From NCBI GenBank assembly GCA_030847615.1, contig JAUMIR010000001.1:386087187-386151186 (forward strand): a stretch of 64,000 nt of DNA, in the 5' to 3' direction. Below are positions 42,140 to 52,164 of the stretch, piece by piece. The translations under genes were made by a program, and so were the position numbers. Below the pieces are notes generated by a model. The model was given only the letters and a program-made list of their open reading frames with translations, searched no databases and was not told the origin of the DNA. Positions within the stretch are counted from its first letter, which is position 1. Every line of letters begins with the position of its first letter. This stretch comes from Gambelia wislizenii. Its lineage: Eukaryota; Chordata; Lepidosauria; Squamata; Crotaphytidae.

Positions 42140-42350
42140 ATACTTAGTTATTTATTACCCGCCTACCCCCTCAGGATCAGGGCGGGATACAACATCACAC
42201 AGTACACAATACAATGCATCACAATACATCACTATGCAGTACAATTCAATACAGTACAATTCAATGCAATACAATTCAATATAATATTTAGTACAATACA
42301 GTTCAAAGCACATTCTGTACAGGCAGTACAGATAATTGTACAATGTGAAT
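42140..42350 (-). repeat. LINE tail followed by degenerate tandem 'acaattcaat' repeats
   Basis: TTATTACCCGCCTACCCCCTC AGGATCAGGGCGGGATACAA is the reverse complement of an L2-like tail. From 42190 to 42320 roughly 10-base units (AGTACAATTCAAT, AATACAATTCAAT) repeat with variation. Confidence 0.6.
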
Positions 42351-42429
42351 GCCAGTAGATGGCGCTGCTGGCATGCAAACGATATTGCAAGAGTGACACT
42401 GCAGAATGCATTGTACACTAATAACGACT

Positions 42430-42608
42430 ACTGCTTTTTAAAAAACTGAATTAATAGTTTACACAGCATGTTGCCCTAGCTCTTTATTATGCTGGTACTC
42501 ATTTTACTAACTTACGGAAGGCTGAGTCGACCAGGGGATTGAATTTATAAATTCAAGATCTACATGAGTTTTGGCTGCATTAGCTTACCACAGCACCAGG
42601 GGCTCCCA
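42430..42608 (-). mobile_element. tRNA-derived SINE (L2-tailed type), decayed
   Basis: TACTCATTTTACTAACTTACGG, AAGGCTGAGTCGACCAGGG and CACAGCACCAGGGGCTCCC are the reverse complement of the SINE body and tRNA head seen at 29450-29737; the body is shortened and diverged. Confidence 0.6.
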
Positions 42609-42611
42609 TCC

Positions 42612-43205
42612 AGACTCACTGAAGGGTTGAATGTGGACTAACAAGATGAAGTTTAAATGACAGAAAAGTATTATACTGAATTAGTTCTAGAAGTACTGCT
42701 TTTTCTGGATGATGTTGTATTCCCCCTCAAAGGACTACTTTTGCACTTTGAGGGTGCTCTTAGATCAATTGTTATCCCTGACAGTCCAGGTGGCTGTTAT
42801 AGCTAGGTGTGCCTTTACCAGCTATGAGGTGCCAGGTGTGCCTAGTTTAGGAGAAAGTGGACCTGGCCATAAATACATATGCTGTTGTTCCATTCAGATT
42901 TGATTATTTGCACTGAACTCTAAACAGGCACTTCCCTTAAAGGTTGCAGTAGTTGACTACTGTGGGAAATACAGTGCTGGGCTAGATAGACCTTTTCTTG
43001 TTGTTACATTCTTAATTACAGATGGTACAAAATGTGCACCTAGGATAATTTTTTGTGTTGAATTTTTCACCATATTAAAGTGGTCTTGATCCAACTGAAG
43101 ATTACATTTGTTTCCAGGACCAATGCAAGATGCAAGATGCTGGTTGTCACCATTGCAATCTGAAATGTCTTGAGTACACATAGTGTAAAGATATCCATCA
43201 GTTTC
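42612..43205. other. Mostly unassigned; CR1-like tail trace at 42965-43012
   Basis: CAGTGCTGGGCTAGATAGACC TTTTC resembles the 3' end of CR1/L3-like repeats. The rest is not recognised. Confidence 0.35.
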
Positions 43206-43209
43206 ACTC

Positions 43210-43640
43210 ATCTTTGGAAACCTGCTCTGACTTTGACTGCCAAGAGATGTACAAGATTGGATTACTATATAAGGTGCTCTGTAGCTGGTGCAAAATGTCT
43301 GGCTATTATCAGATGCTGCTCCTTATCAGCAATAACACCTTTTCTGAAGGCCCTACATTGTTTGCCTATTTTCTATTAAGCTAGTTTCAAGATTTTGGTA
43401 CTAGAGCAAAAAGCTCTAAACAACTTAGGACCAGGATAGGTGCTTCTCCCCTATGTGGCAGCAGGGCCATACAGATACGAGAAAGAGGTTGCAAGACTCA
43501 GCCAAATACTCTTCCACCGGCATATTTATGTTGGCAAGTAGGATCTTGGCCTATCAGTGTATCTAGCCTATTCTCACTAGCAGCAGAAATGGAGAGTCTT
43601 TGGCAGAGATTCTTTATATCCTCTGCTATTTGATCCATTT
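43210..43640 (+). mobile_element. L2-like LINE 3' fragment
   Basis: The frame near 43300 gives ITPFLKALHCLPIFY and the following sequence AGCTAGTTTCAAGATTTTGG continues the 'ASFKILVL..KAL' block, then AACAACTTAGGACCAGG ('NNLGPG'). CTGGTGCAAAATGTCTGGC is the 'VQNVAA' position. Strongly decayed. Confidence 0.65.
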
Positions 43641-43644
43641 AACT

Positions 43645-43795
43645 GGAGATACCAAATTTTGTATTGGCTAGGTGGAAAAGAATGTACTCTCTCACTGAGC
43701 CATGATTCCTCATCTTGCTCACCCTTAAGTACTTATGTGACACTGATGAGTCACTCACATTGCACTGTCTTTTGTTTAATTACAAGTGTGCCTCC
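43645..43795. other. Unassigned spacer
   Basis: May be the decayed 3' part of the preceding LINE; not readable. Confidence 0.3.
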
Positions 43796-43796
43796 A

Positions 43797-44030
43797 CTGT
43801 TGTTGAGTGCCTTAAAGTCATTTTTAACTTATGGTGACCCTAAGATGAACCTATCATGGGGTTTTCTTGGCAAAATTTGTTCAAAGGGGGCTTGCCTTTG
43901 CCTCCCTCTGAGGCTGAGAGAGTGTAATTTGCCCAAGGTCACCCAGTGATTTTCCATGGCTGAGGGGGATTTGAATCGTGGTTTCCAGAGTCGTAGCCTT
44001 AATGCTCAAACAACTACACCATGCTGGATA
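43797..44030 (-). mobile_element. tRNA-derived SINE with Bov-B-like tail
   Basis: Minus strand, in order: tRNA-like head (ATCCAGCATGGTGTAGTTGTT, and the B-box equivalent of GATTCAAATCC), the CCTTGGGCAAATTACACTC block, the central AGGCAAGCCCCCTTTGAAC region, and the tail read in plus as GTTGTTGAGTGCCTTAAAGTC. It would be transcribed by RNA polymerase III. The tail resembles the Bov-B end at 61240-61281. Confidence 0.85.
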
Positions 44031-44034
44031 CCCA

Positions 44035-45950
44035 ATTTTTTTTAGGAATGTAGCACACAGAAAGGGGTAGTTTAGCTCTTCTGTCCCTAGCCATGATCAC
44101 AACAAAAATAGCACACACAACTGCACTGAAGTTAGACTGGGAAGACAGCCTAAATTGTGTCTCATTTTATGCCAATGGGAGCTTCTTTTTTTAATAGGCT
44201 TGAAATCCAACAAATGAGGGAGGGAAAGAGATTGTATTGTAGGAGTAAAGGGGAAAACCTTCCCTACTTGCATTTTGCAGTCCTGGTGAAAATAAAGAGT
44301 AGGAGCACCTCTAAACAAAAAGATTTTAAAAAGCAATGACATGACTGCAAAGTACTACATGTTCTAATATAGAACATTAATGTAGTTATAGTTAGGTACT
44401 ACCAGAGGAACTGACAAGATATTCCTGCTTTAAAGGTTTAGGTGTGCATTTTGAGAATCTTTGCTGTACTCTTATGAAATGTAGCATACGATATCACGTA
44501 GCAACAGAGGATATATTTAGAGGAGGTTTTAGGTGCCCGTTAATTCACTAAGAGTGCTTTGTCAGATCTACAACAGAATTGTTCTAAATGTAAACTCCCT
44601 CCTTAATCGAAACCTCAACTCCACTTCTCCACACTCAGACATTTGTATTTATTGGAAGTTAAGCTGACTGTCTCCAAACATACGACTCTCTTTCTGCTTT
44701 GTGCCTGTTGACTGAACAGTCCAGCAAGAATCAGACATTTGTCTGTCTGCACACTTTGCTTTACAGTTATCATTCTCAGAAGAACACATGCCACCAATGG
44801 GAGAAAGAAATAGTTCTCTTAAATATAATATGGATTTGGAACATTGTATTCAGCTACTGTTTGCATTATTAAACTCACGTTTTGCCCCCTTGTTTTGTCT
44901 GTTCTGTCCCTACCATTTTACTGCTCCCCTTATCTTTATTGATCACTTAATTTATCTTTTCTTAACTTCCCCCTCAAACCGTCTGGTGTCCTGTGTCTAT
45001 GGCATTGAAGCTAAACACCCGTCTGTCCATATTGCCATGACTGGTTTGCCTTTGAAATAATAGGGGGAGCAGGTGGTGTGACTAAGTAGCTCCCTCAGCA
45101 GAATAGGGACACCACTGCTGTAGCCTGTCCCAACCTGCCACTGATTCCCCCACCCTCCCAACTGTTCTGCATTAACGCAGTCAACTGTGGCTTTTACAGT
45201 TCAAGTTTTACACAACTGTTTTACAGACCAGGAAGAATTTCTTTTGTGAAGACGCTTTTGTTAGGCAGCAGAGAAGGGCGGGGAGATGGGGGCGGGGAGG
45301 GTGAAAGGAGGGAGAAGGTGAATGCCTAGTCCTAAGACTGAAGGAACCAAACATGTGTGTATCTAGACATGATGCAAAGAGAACAGATAACTGTTTATTT
45401 CATAAACTTGCTTTACTGATGCTGCTTTCTATAAAAAATACAAACAACTTTTAAAAAAGCAGCAACACCCACACGCTTTGGAGCATCTTTTCACATATCT
45501 TTTTCTAGATGATGAAAATCAAGAACAGATTTTGTTCCTGATGCTGAGATTGCTTCAAAGGGGTTGCTGCTGCTGCTTTTTAAAACCAGCTATATTTGTT
45601 TTCCAACACTGGTACGAGAGAGGGAAGGAGGGAGGAAGTTTTTCTTTTCACCAGTTTAATTTTTCCAACTCGTTAAGTGGAAGTGTGAATAAACCACTGC
45701 ACAGTACACAGTGAGCTGCTTCTAACCGTTGAATATATTCTTTTTAAAAAGACTTGGAAATGGTATGAGTGTGAGAGAGAATTCCAATACATATCAGTGA
45801 TATTATAAGCAGTGGCAATTTTGGCAAATAGAAATATCTTTTTTTTTTTCATGCATGCATGTATAAAAACAAGCTAGAAGTAAAAACATTCCATGCCACA
45901 GTTTGGGATGACTTCCATTGCCATAGTGCCTCATTGGTTTGGATTTACTT
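44035..45950. other. Unassigned intergenic sequence, about 1.9 kb
   Basis: I recognise no repeat family or gene. A G-rich block at 45275-45322 contains GGGCGGGGAGATGGGGGCGGGG, two GC-box-like words, without CpG-island context. A T-run occurs at 45840. Confidence 0.4.
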
Positions 45951-45952
45951 AG

Positions 45953-46378
45953 GGGCTATTTACACGGCAAAATAAATCCTCTAAGAATTCGCAAAGAGTT
46001 CTAATAGTTCCCACATCTTTCGGATCAAAGTCGCCATATTCAGAAGGAGGGGGAACCCCCCCCATAAGTCACACAGTATCAGCTTTCGCTTCCCCCCCCC
46101 CCGACTTTTTTGATAAAGTTTGCAAAAATGCATACAATCGGTTGTGTGAACTACCATTTCGCAGAAGGCTGTGGGAACTATCAACAATCTTTCCGAAACA
46201 GTCACAGCAGAGCTGAGCCGTGATTGGTAGGACCAAGCTCAGATGGGGCGGACTTGCAAGAGATGCCATTTTTGCCATGCACCACCACTGTTGTCTACAC
46301 CATCTGTTCCATTGCTGCCTATGACTGGCTTGGTTCCCCACACACACACACACACAAAATGTCACCTACATAAAACAC
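45953..46378 (+). mobile_element. Family A element, short divergent copy
   Basis: GGCTATTTACACGGCAAAAT, AAATCCTCTAAGAATTCGC and CCATATTCAGAAGGAGGGGG match the left part of family A (compare 62125-62225), and the internal GTGATTGGTAGGACCAAGCTC block follows. It ends near a (CA)n tract at 46339-46357. The interior is shorter than in other copies. Confidence 0.45.
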
Positions 46379-46379
46379 C

Positions 46380-46712
46380 TCAGGTCACTTTAGATCAGTT
46401 TAGGTAAATTGCCTCCCTTCAAACTCCTCACCAGTCTAATCCAGCACTCAGTTGCACACGGAAGGCTCATGCTTCATTGACCTACATGCAGCCACAGACA
46501 CATTGCATGTTTTGCCCCAGATTGTCAGATGATCACACCAAGTCAATCGTCATACTGAGCATTCTTGGCTTTTTAAAAAATTTCTGTGGTAATAATCTTT
46601 ATTGTTACGAGAGAAAGTTAGAGATTCAAGAAATTAAATTGCTAAAACTATACATTGTCTATAAATCTATGGATACATTCAGACATCTCTTTGTTTGCTT
46701 GTTTTTATCTGT
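46380..46712. other. Unassigned spacer
   Basis: I recognise no gene or repeat here. Confidence 0.4.
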
Positions 46713-46716
46713 ATTT

Positions 46717-46928
46717 GTTGTTGTTATGTGCCATCAATTTGGCTTCAACTTATGGTGACCCTATCATGGGGTTTTCTTGGCAAGGTTTCTTCATTGCCTT
46801 CCTCTCAGGATGAGAGTGTGTGACTTGCCCAAGGTCACCCAATGGGCTTCTGTGGTTCAGCAAGGATTTGAACCCTAGTCCTCCAGAATCCCTGTCCAAC
46901 AGACAAACCATTATATCATGTTGGCTCT
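46717..46928 (-). mobile_element. tRNA-derived SINE with Bov-B-like tail
   Basis: In plus orientation: TTGTTGTTATGTGCCATCAA (tail), TTATGGTGACCCTATCATGGG, CATTGCCTTCCTCTCAGGATG, TGACTTGCCCAAGGTCACCC and GGATTTGAACCCTAGTCCTC (B-box strand) to the head TATATCATGTTGGCTCTG. About 15 bases in the tail region are deleted relative to the other copies. Confidence 0.85.
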
Positions 46929-46934
46929 GCTTAG

Positions 46935-47152
46935 CTATTTGTTTAATCCTTATATTAATATATATTTAATCCATTATTAAAATATGGGATCACAGTGTAG
47001 CATAAAATTAAAATCACCTTCAGTTAAATATATTTAAAATTTAAAGTGATAAAATAATGTGAACATTAAACAATTTAACAAATTTAACAAATTAAACCAG
47101 CTTAAAAGATTGAGTACATGCATGCACATGTACATTTGGAGGAAGTGTTAAT
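46935..47152. other. Unassigned AT-rich spacer
   Basis: AT-rich with repeated TTTAACAAAT words; nothing recognised. Confidence 0.4.
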
Positions 47153-47159
47153 TTAAATG

Positions 47160-47192
<33 letters not shown>

Positions 47193-47394
47193 CATTCCCA
47201 ACTTAAGGAGAACCTATCATGAGGTTTTCTTGGCAAGATTCGTTCAGAGGGAGGTTTGCCATTGCCTTCCTCTGAGGGTGAGAGAGTGTGACCTGCCCAA
47301 GGTCACCCAGTGAGTTTCCATGTCAGACTGGGGATTCGAACCCTGGTCTCCAGTTGTAGTCCACCACTCAAGCCACTATGCTATACTGGCTCTC
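47160..47394 (-). mobile_element. tRNA-derived SINE with Bov-B-like tail and target duplication
   Basis: The tail is a (GTT)n run of about 10 units, followed by the standard body and the tRNA-like head ending CTATACTGGCTCTC. The 7-bp repeat TTAAATG flanks it (47153-47159 and 47395-47401), a plausible target duplication. This is the cleanest SINE of its family in the window. Confidence 0.87.
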
Positions 47395-47401
47395 TTAAAT
47401 G

Positions 47402-47760
47402 GCATACTTCATGCATAATAGATTAAGCATCAGCCATAACTGCACAAAGTTAAATGGCTTAATGCATTGTGCTTAATAACAGCCCCTTGTAACATCATCC
47501 TTGTAACATCACCACAGCACATTTACTGTGACATCAGTAGAGACCATCCCTAAGTCTCAAGGTTTGGCCCTGAAATGTCAGGTCCTGGCCTAGTCCTATA
47601 TTAAAGAATTTTTGTGCATAAGAGGAGTAAAGACAGATTGTAAGGAATACTGCAACCTTGCAGGTGAGTTGAGGTTTACTTTATTAGCATTATAGTGAAA
47701 TCTTACAAGAAGATTTACAAGAACTGATGGTCACTTTGGGGCTTACTCGGGAAAAGGACT
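47402..47760. other. Unassigned spacer
   Basis: I recognise no gene or repeat here. Confidence 0.4.
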
Positions 47761-47762
47761 CA

Positions 47763-48048
47763 GGAGCCCTGGTGGCGCAGTGGTTAAATGCCAGTACTGT
47801 AAGCTACCACATTGCAAGTTCGATCCCAGAGGGCTTTCCAAGGTTCACTCAGCCTTCCATCCTTTCGTAGGTTGGTAAAATGAGTACTTGGCTTGTGGGG
47901 GCAATTAGCTAACACACATTGGAAACTGCTTAAAGTGGTGTGGATGTATAAATTGCTATTACTTAAACAATTTGTAAGCCACTCTGGGAGCCTTTGTGGC
48001 TGAAGAGTGGTGTATAAATACCTAAATAAATAAATATAAATAAATAAA
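47763..48048 (+). mobile_element. tRNA-derived SINE with L2-like tail, complete
   Basis: GGAGCCCTGGTGGCGCAGTG and GCAAGTTCGATCCCAGAGG are the A- and B-box regions. The body has ATCCTTTCGTAGGTTGGTAAA and GGGGGCAATTAGCTAACACAC. The tail TGTAAGCCACTCTGGGAGCC with GTGTATAAATACCTAAATAA resembles the L2-like LINE ends. It is co-linear with 29450-29737 in opposite orientation. Confidence 0.87.
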
Positions 48049-48054
48049 TGAGGA

Positions 48055-48332
48055 GTTTTTGGAAGCATTGAGGGTTGAAATACATAATTAGTGCTAGAAA
48101 AAAGGCATCAGTGGGACCTCTCAGCCCTACCTCCCACACATGTTGTGTATTGATTCCATCAGGGGACAGAAAAGTTACACTTCACCTTCCTCGTATACTG
48201 TGGTCCCAGTAACTAGGATTGCAAGGCCGAGAGTGTCTCAGGCCCAGAGAGGCCAGGGCCAATGCCTAGGACTTGGGGATACTTCCAGTTGATGCCACAG
48301 AGGTGGGTCCAGGTGATGTCACTAAGCATGAT
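48055..48332. other. Unassigned spacer
   Basis: I recognise no gene or repeat here. Confidence 0.4.
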
Positions 48333-48462
48333 ACAGTGGGTCCGCCATATCTGCAGGCTCATGATCTGTGGATTCAAGCCATGATCCGCAGATTCAACCC
48401 ACCACAGATTCAAATGTACAGTATACAATACATTTGAATCCACAGTGAGGAGCACACTAGCT

Positions 48463-48940
48463 GTAAGCTTCTGCCTTTGAGGCAGTGGGGTTTCTTAGCA
48501 AGGCAGAAGTGAGTGACTGGTAGGGCTTGCTGTCACCTCCGCTGCTGCCCTTCGCCCTTTTAAATAGGGACTGATAAGCCTTGCCTTGTGTTCAGTCTTG
48601 CAAGACTCGCATTCACAAGCCTCATGAGAGAGACTCTTGGGTTTGCAGGCCTCATGTGAGAGACTCACGAGGCTTGCAAAGAGACTGAGAACACAAGGTG
48701 AGGCTCGTAAGTCTCTGTTAAAAATGGCATAGGGCAGCAGTGAAGGTGGGAGCAAGCCCCAGACAGCACCATTTTTGGGACTCCCCTGCCTTTGGAGAGC
48801 CTGCCAGCCACCTACTTCTGCCTTGCAAAGGAACCCTTTTGCCTCAAAGGCAGAAGTAGGCAGCTGGCATACTCCCCAGAGGCAGGAGAGCCCAAAAAAT
48901 GTGCTCCACCAGCTGCCCTATGCTATTTTTAATAGGCGCA
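48463..48940. repeat. Three alternating inverted copies of one unit
   Basis: Unit copy 1 (48463-48640) contains TTGAGGCAGTGGGGTTTC, CAAGGCAGAAGTGAGTGACTG, CTGCTGCCCTTCGCCC. Copy 2 (48650-48860) is its reverse complement (GGCATAGGGCAGCAGTG, CTTCTGCCTTGCAAAGG). Copy 3 (48846-48940) again has the first orientation (AAGGCAGAAGTAGGCAGCTGG, AGCTGCCCTATGC). The junction of 1 and 2 is a CTCATGAGAGAGACTC / GAGAGACTCACGAGG hairpin. Confidence 0.65.
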
Positions 48941-48952
48941 TGAGCATGTACA

Positions 48953-48953
<1 letters not shown>

Positions 48954-48984
<31 letters not shown>
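48954..48984. repeat. (ATT)n microsatellite
   Basis: About ten ATT units in the Tigger-like element. Confidence 0.9.
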
Positions 48985-49047
48985 TTGGTATCCATGAGGG
49001 TCCTGGAACCAATCCCCTGTGGACACCACAGACACACTGTACATTAA

Positions 49048-49330
49048 TCCTCAATCACAGTTGCTCAGAGTGTGTCATTCCAATAATAAACACCAAGACC
49101 AAAAACATTTCTCTGGGTCCAAATTAAATTTTCAAAGCTCTGAATTGAATAGAAAATATATACTTTCCCCAACTCTGTTTTGAAAACCTTTGCAACACTG
49201 CTTTTAGAACAGATGGGAGTTGTATTCCAACAGAATAGTTTTTAAAGCTCTAATTTGAGCAGTAAATAATTTACAGTAACTTCCCCAAAGCATTCTACAT
49301 CATGGGGGTGGGAAGAAAAGAACATAGGCA
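49048..49330. other. Unassigned spacer with inverted-repeat trace
   Basis: TTTCAAAGCTCTGAATTGA and TTTTTAAAGCTCTAATTTGAGCAG suggest an old repeat of the 'cccagaat' kind. No gene. Confidence 0.3.
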
Positions 49331-49331
49331 A

Positions 49332-49935
49332 GGCCCCCATCTACACGAGAGGGAAAAAATCTAAAATACCTCGTAGTATTGGCAATTTACAGCAGCAGCG
49401 ACATGTCTAAATGGTTTTTCTGGCCTCGGAAGCCCCCATAATCCTCACATTCCTGATGGCAGCTGCAAGTGATTTACTTGCGTTAGTTCTTCACCGCCAC
49501 CATTTTTCTTAAAAAAAGTCTTCCCAAGGTATGCTTGTGCAATAGAGTGATCCTCCAATTTTATAAGAAAGCAAAAGAGAAAAATTGACCCTTTTTATTG
49601 TCTTGGTGAGCGATCGCTAAGGTGAAAATCCAACATGGAAGCGGGGGGCACTTGCCCTCCTAGTAAGCCCAACCCCCCCTCTCCCCTGGCCAATCAGCTT
49701 TGTGCTTCTCTTAGAGTTTTTTTATTGTTCGGTAGTCCAAACAAGCAAAAATGCACACCAGCCTTGTGCTTTGTGAAAAAGTACGGGGAAATCTGCAAAC
49801 ACTTTTATCCCATTGTTTTTGCTGTTTTGGGCCCCCCTCCTTCCAAATAGTATGGATTAGAGCTGGATTCCGTTTAGACAGGTAGGATTCCCAGCGAATT
49901 CCATGACGGGGATTTTCACCGTTTAGATGGACCCA
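49332..49935 (-). mobile_element. Family A non-autonomous DNA element, copy 4
   Basis: The right end GCGAATTCCATGACGGGGAT TTTCACCGTTTAGATGG and the left end CCCATCTACACGAGAGGG are the family termini in reverse orientation. Internal blocks GAGCGATCGCTAAGGTGAAAA and GGCCAATCAGCTTTGTGC match 62440-62470 and 8970-8990 style blocks of the other copies. Confidence 0.6.
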
Positions 49936-50049
49936 CAGATATGTAAGTTTAAAAGTGATGTTCTCAGCCTGACATTCCTGCTTTTTACCCTGAGGATGAG
50001 GGAGGTGTGCTGGGCCCTGCAGCCTGGCAACTCTACCAGGAACATTTGT

Positions 50050-50160
50050 CCACACATTTAGCACTTATTTTTTTTAATACAGGTGATTACCCAGCTTGTA
50101 ATACAGGTGAGTACCCAGCTTGTGGCTGAAGAGCGGGGTATAAATAACTAATTTAAAAAA
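50050..50160 (+). mobile_element. SINE or L2-like tail fragments, duplicated
   Basis: TACAGGTGATTACCCAGCTTGTAA and TACAGGTGAGTACCCAGCTTGTG are direct repeats. The second runs into GGCTGAAGAGCGGGGTATAAA, the tail of the L2-tailed SINE. Confidence 0.5.
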
Positions 50161-50241
50161 AATTATCAGACACAGGGGAACATGCAAAAAAAAAAAAAAT
50201 CACATTCCCAACTGTGCTTGCTGAAAGAACAGAAAGGGCAA

Positions 50242-50406
50242 CCTTACCAGATGCCGTGTCCTTCAGCCACTCTGGGAGTTATAGTGTGAGTGTCAGTAGG
50301 GCGTCCTTTCTATATTGATGCTGAGAAGCTGCTAATTGAAAGGGATGCCTTACTGACGCTCAAGCTACATCCCCGGAACTCTGGAGGATGTCGTCATCTG
50401 GTAAGG
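50242..50406. mobile_element. Short palindromic MITE
   Basis: Perfect 12-base termini CCTTACCAGATG (50242-50253) and CATCTGGTAAGG (50395-50406). The arms continue as an imperfect inverted repeat: GTGAGTGTCAGTAGGGCG faces GCCTTACTGACGCTCAAG, and CCACTCTGGGAG faces CTCTGGAGGA. About 165 bp, non-coding. No clear target duplication. Confidence 0.6.
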
Positions 50407-50409
50407 ACA

Positions 50410-50615
50410 CCTCTTCCTGTTCTTCTAGCAATCTTTTGATGCAGTTTTTGCCACGTCTGATAATCTCCTAGTATAAACAACCACCGGAATCTTGTTGTGG
50501 CCTTGCATTTTCGTATGCAGACTTACATCTATGTGGAATTAGATTTGTGCAGTTGTGTAACATCTGTATCCAGTAGAAGGCTGCTGTTATGTTCCTATGT
50601 GGCAGAGCTGGCAAA
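50410..50615. other. Unassigned spacer
   Basis: I recognise no gene or repeat here. Confidence 0.4.
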
Positions 50616-50619
50616 GCAC

Positions 50620-50735
50620 TGGTGTACATTGGTGTGTGATGCACAGCGATGCCTGATGTACATTGCTGCACATTGTACAGTGATGTGCATCATGGATCAA
50701 GGTGCATTGCACAGCAGTGTGCATCAGGTGCTCTT
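50620..50735. repeat. Degenerate tandem 'tgtgcatcacagcg' repeats
   Basis: Words TGGTGTGTGATGCACAGCGATG, TGATGTACATTGCTGCACATTG, CAGTGATGTGCATCATGG and CAGCAGTGTGCATCAGG follow each other with a loose period of 15 to 25 bases. Confidence 0.5.
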
Positions 50736-50739
50736 GCCG

Positions 50740-51595
50740 GTATCCTGTTACACATCTTCACAATTCAGTAAAGGGGTGTCCTATGCCTCTGCTATATAGC
50801 TAGATATGCATAAAGTCACATAATGTAACAGGTCATGTAGGATCCCAGTGATTAAGAACAACACAAAGATTGTTGTTCACCAGCAACTGAAGTAGGGATG
50901 GAAAAAGAGCAGCCCATGGGCAACATGTAGCTCCAACAATGTTTTTGAACTTCCCAGGCTTGCCTGGATCACCCCCCACCCCAGGTCCATACCCTCAGAA
51001 CTCTAGGTGGAAAAAAAATCCAAAAAATGTTAATTACTACTCCTGGAAGCCAACAGATTTGCCTTGAAATATCCCCACAATCCTCCTCACTCCACCCCAA
51101 AAACCCTTAGAGAAATCACAACTGAAGGTCACTTTCACTTACAATTTTCAACTGACTTTCAGTTGAAAATGGAGCAGTGCATCTTGCTGCAGGGATGAAA
51201 ACTGGCCCCTGATGCATTTACCCACCCCAAATTAAAGTGAAGTAATAACTAGTTAGGACCAGTGGCTGGAGGCTGATAGCTAAGGTACAGCAGGCGTAGA
51301 TTACTAGAACTGATCTGGGCTTCTTGTATTTTTATCAGACCCAATTGAGACATTTAATCATTTCAGTCCAACATCTTCCTTTTTTTCTATACCTCACTGT
51401 GATTCTGTGCTCTGAACACACAAGCTTAAAACTATTTGTTAGTCCCAAGTAAAGAAAATCTACTGACTCATTATTGGTTTAACGGGTCTACTCTTTCTAC
51501 AACTAACAAGACGATTTAGACCACAGTGCCAAAGTTCCTTAAGACAGGGCCCACCCCATATCATAAAGGTCACCTTAACCAAATTTAATTTAGAG
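50740..51595. other. Unassigned; possible old hAT-like MITE at 50893-51235
   Basis: GTAGGGATGGAAAAAGAGCAGCCC ATGGGCAACATGTAGCTCC has the look of a hAT MITE end ('caggggtgggcaac'), but I could not match an opposite end. No gene. Confidence 0.3.
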
Positions 51596-51599
51596 ATAT

Positions 51600-51700
51600 T
51601 GTGTGAGAGAGAAAGGGAGAGAAGTAGAGAGAGAGAACAGAAAGAGAGAACAGAAAATGCAGGTAGCACTAAGAAAAGACAGAAAGAGAGAAAGGGGACT
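51600..51700. repeat. Purine-rich low-complexity tract
   Basis: Repeated GAGAGAAAGGGAGAGAAG / ACAGAAAGAGAGAACAG words. Confidence 0.75.
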
Positions 51701-51704
51701 ATTA

Positions 51705-51878
51705 TATAGTAAAAAAAATGGGGGGAGGTAATCTTACAGTTAGAAAAGCTTGAATACTACATTTGGATTTGCTTGTTACAAGATACCTTGAAGGGGAGAG
51801 GAGCTATTAACCAAAAAACAGATTTAAAAACATAATAAATAGCAAATGTGGAATATGTTTTAATATAGTTTTGGGATT
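51705..51878. other. Unassigned spacer
   Basis: I recognise no gene or repeat here. Confidence 0.35.
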
Positions 51879-51879
51879 A

Positions 51880-52160
51880 TCCCACTGTGAATTGAAAGTG
51901 AGCATAAATTGTTTTCAGAATAATTCAGTTCACTTCTTTACCAACCCACAAATTATCATTTGACAACACAAAATAATAGGGCTTTTTGTTAAAACCAGAA
52001 AGCATGTGGAGATCAAAAGGTTAAACAGGTCTTTCATCATGATAAATCACTGGTTAATGAAGCCACTATTTGTGGGTATTATCCTTGCTCACTTTAATGC
52101 CATTACCTTCTGCTTGTAAAGCTGACACTACTAATGATCTTCATTCTTTGAACTTTTCCA
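51880..52160. other. Non-repetitive block, weak candidate conserved element
   Basis: No repeat signature. Contains AGATCAAAAGG (TCF/LEF-type word), GATAAATCACTGGTTAATG and CACAAATTATCATTTGAC. The call is impressionistic; only comparison with other species could support it. Confidence 0.15.
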
Positions 52161-52164
52161 CAAT

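Larger units (their letters stand above)
48336..49044. mobile_element. Composite Tigger/pogo-like MITE
   Basis: The left end CAGTGGGTCCGCCATATCTG and the right end GACACCACAGACACACTGTA, with GAGGGTCCTGGAACCAATCC inside it, are pogo/Tigger-type ends flanked by TA. Between them are GATCCGCAGATTCAACCCACC, three alternately oriented copies of a roughly 170-base unit (48463-48940), and an (ATT)n run at 48954-48984. Non-coding. Confidence 0.6.

Noticed and set aside
42190..42320. CRISPR-like array from repeated 'acaattcaat' units
   Set aside because: The units are short, drift continuously, lack unique spacers of constant length, and the DNA is clearly vertebrate.
45275..45322. GC-box cluster as a promoter or CpG island
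   Set aside because: Only two GGGCGGGG words, few CpGs and no downstream open frame or transcript-like structure.
47161..47190. (GTT)n run as an independent microsatellite
   Set aside because: It is the 3' tail of the minus-strand SINE at 47160-47394.
47763..47835. tRNA gene on the basis of A- and B-box words
   Set aside because: The cloverleaf cannot be completed and the segment continues into a SINE body; the same head occurs at 29737 in another SINE copy.
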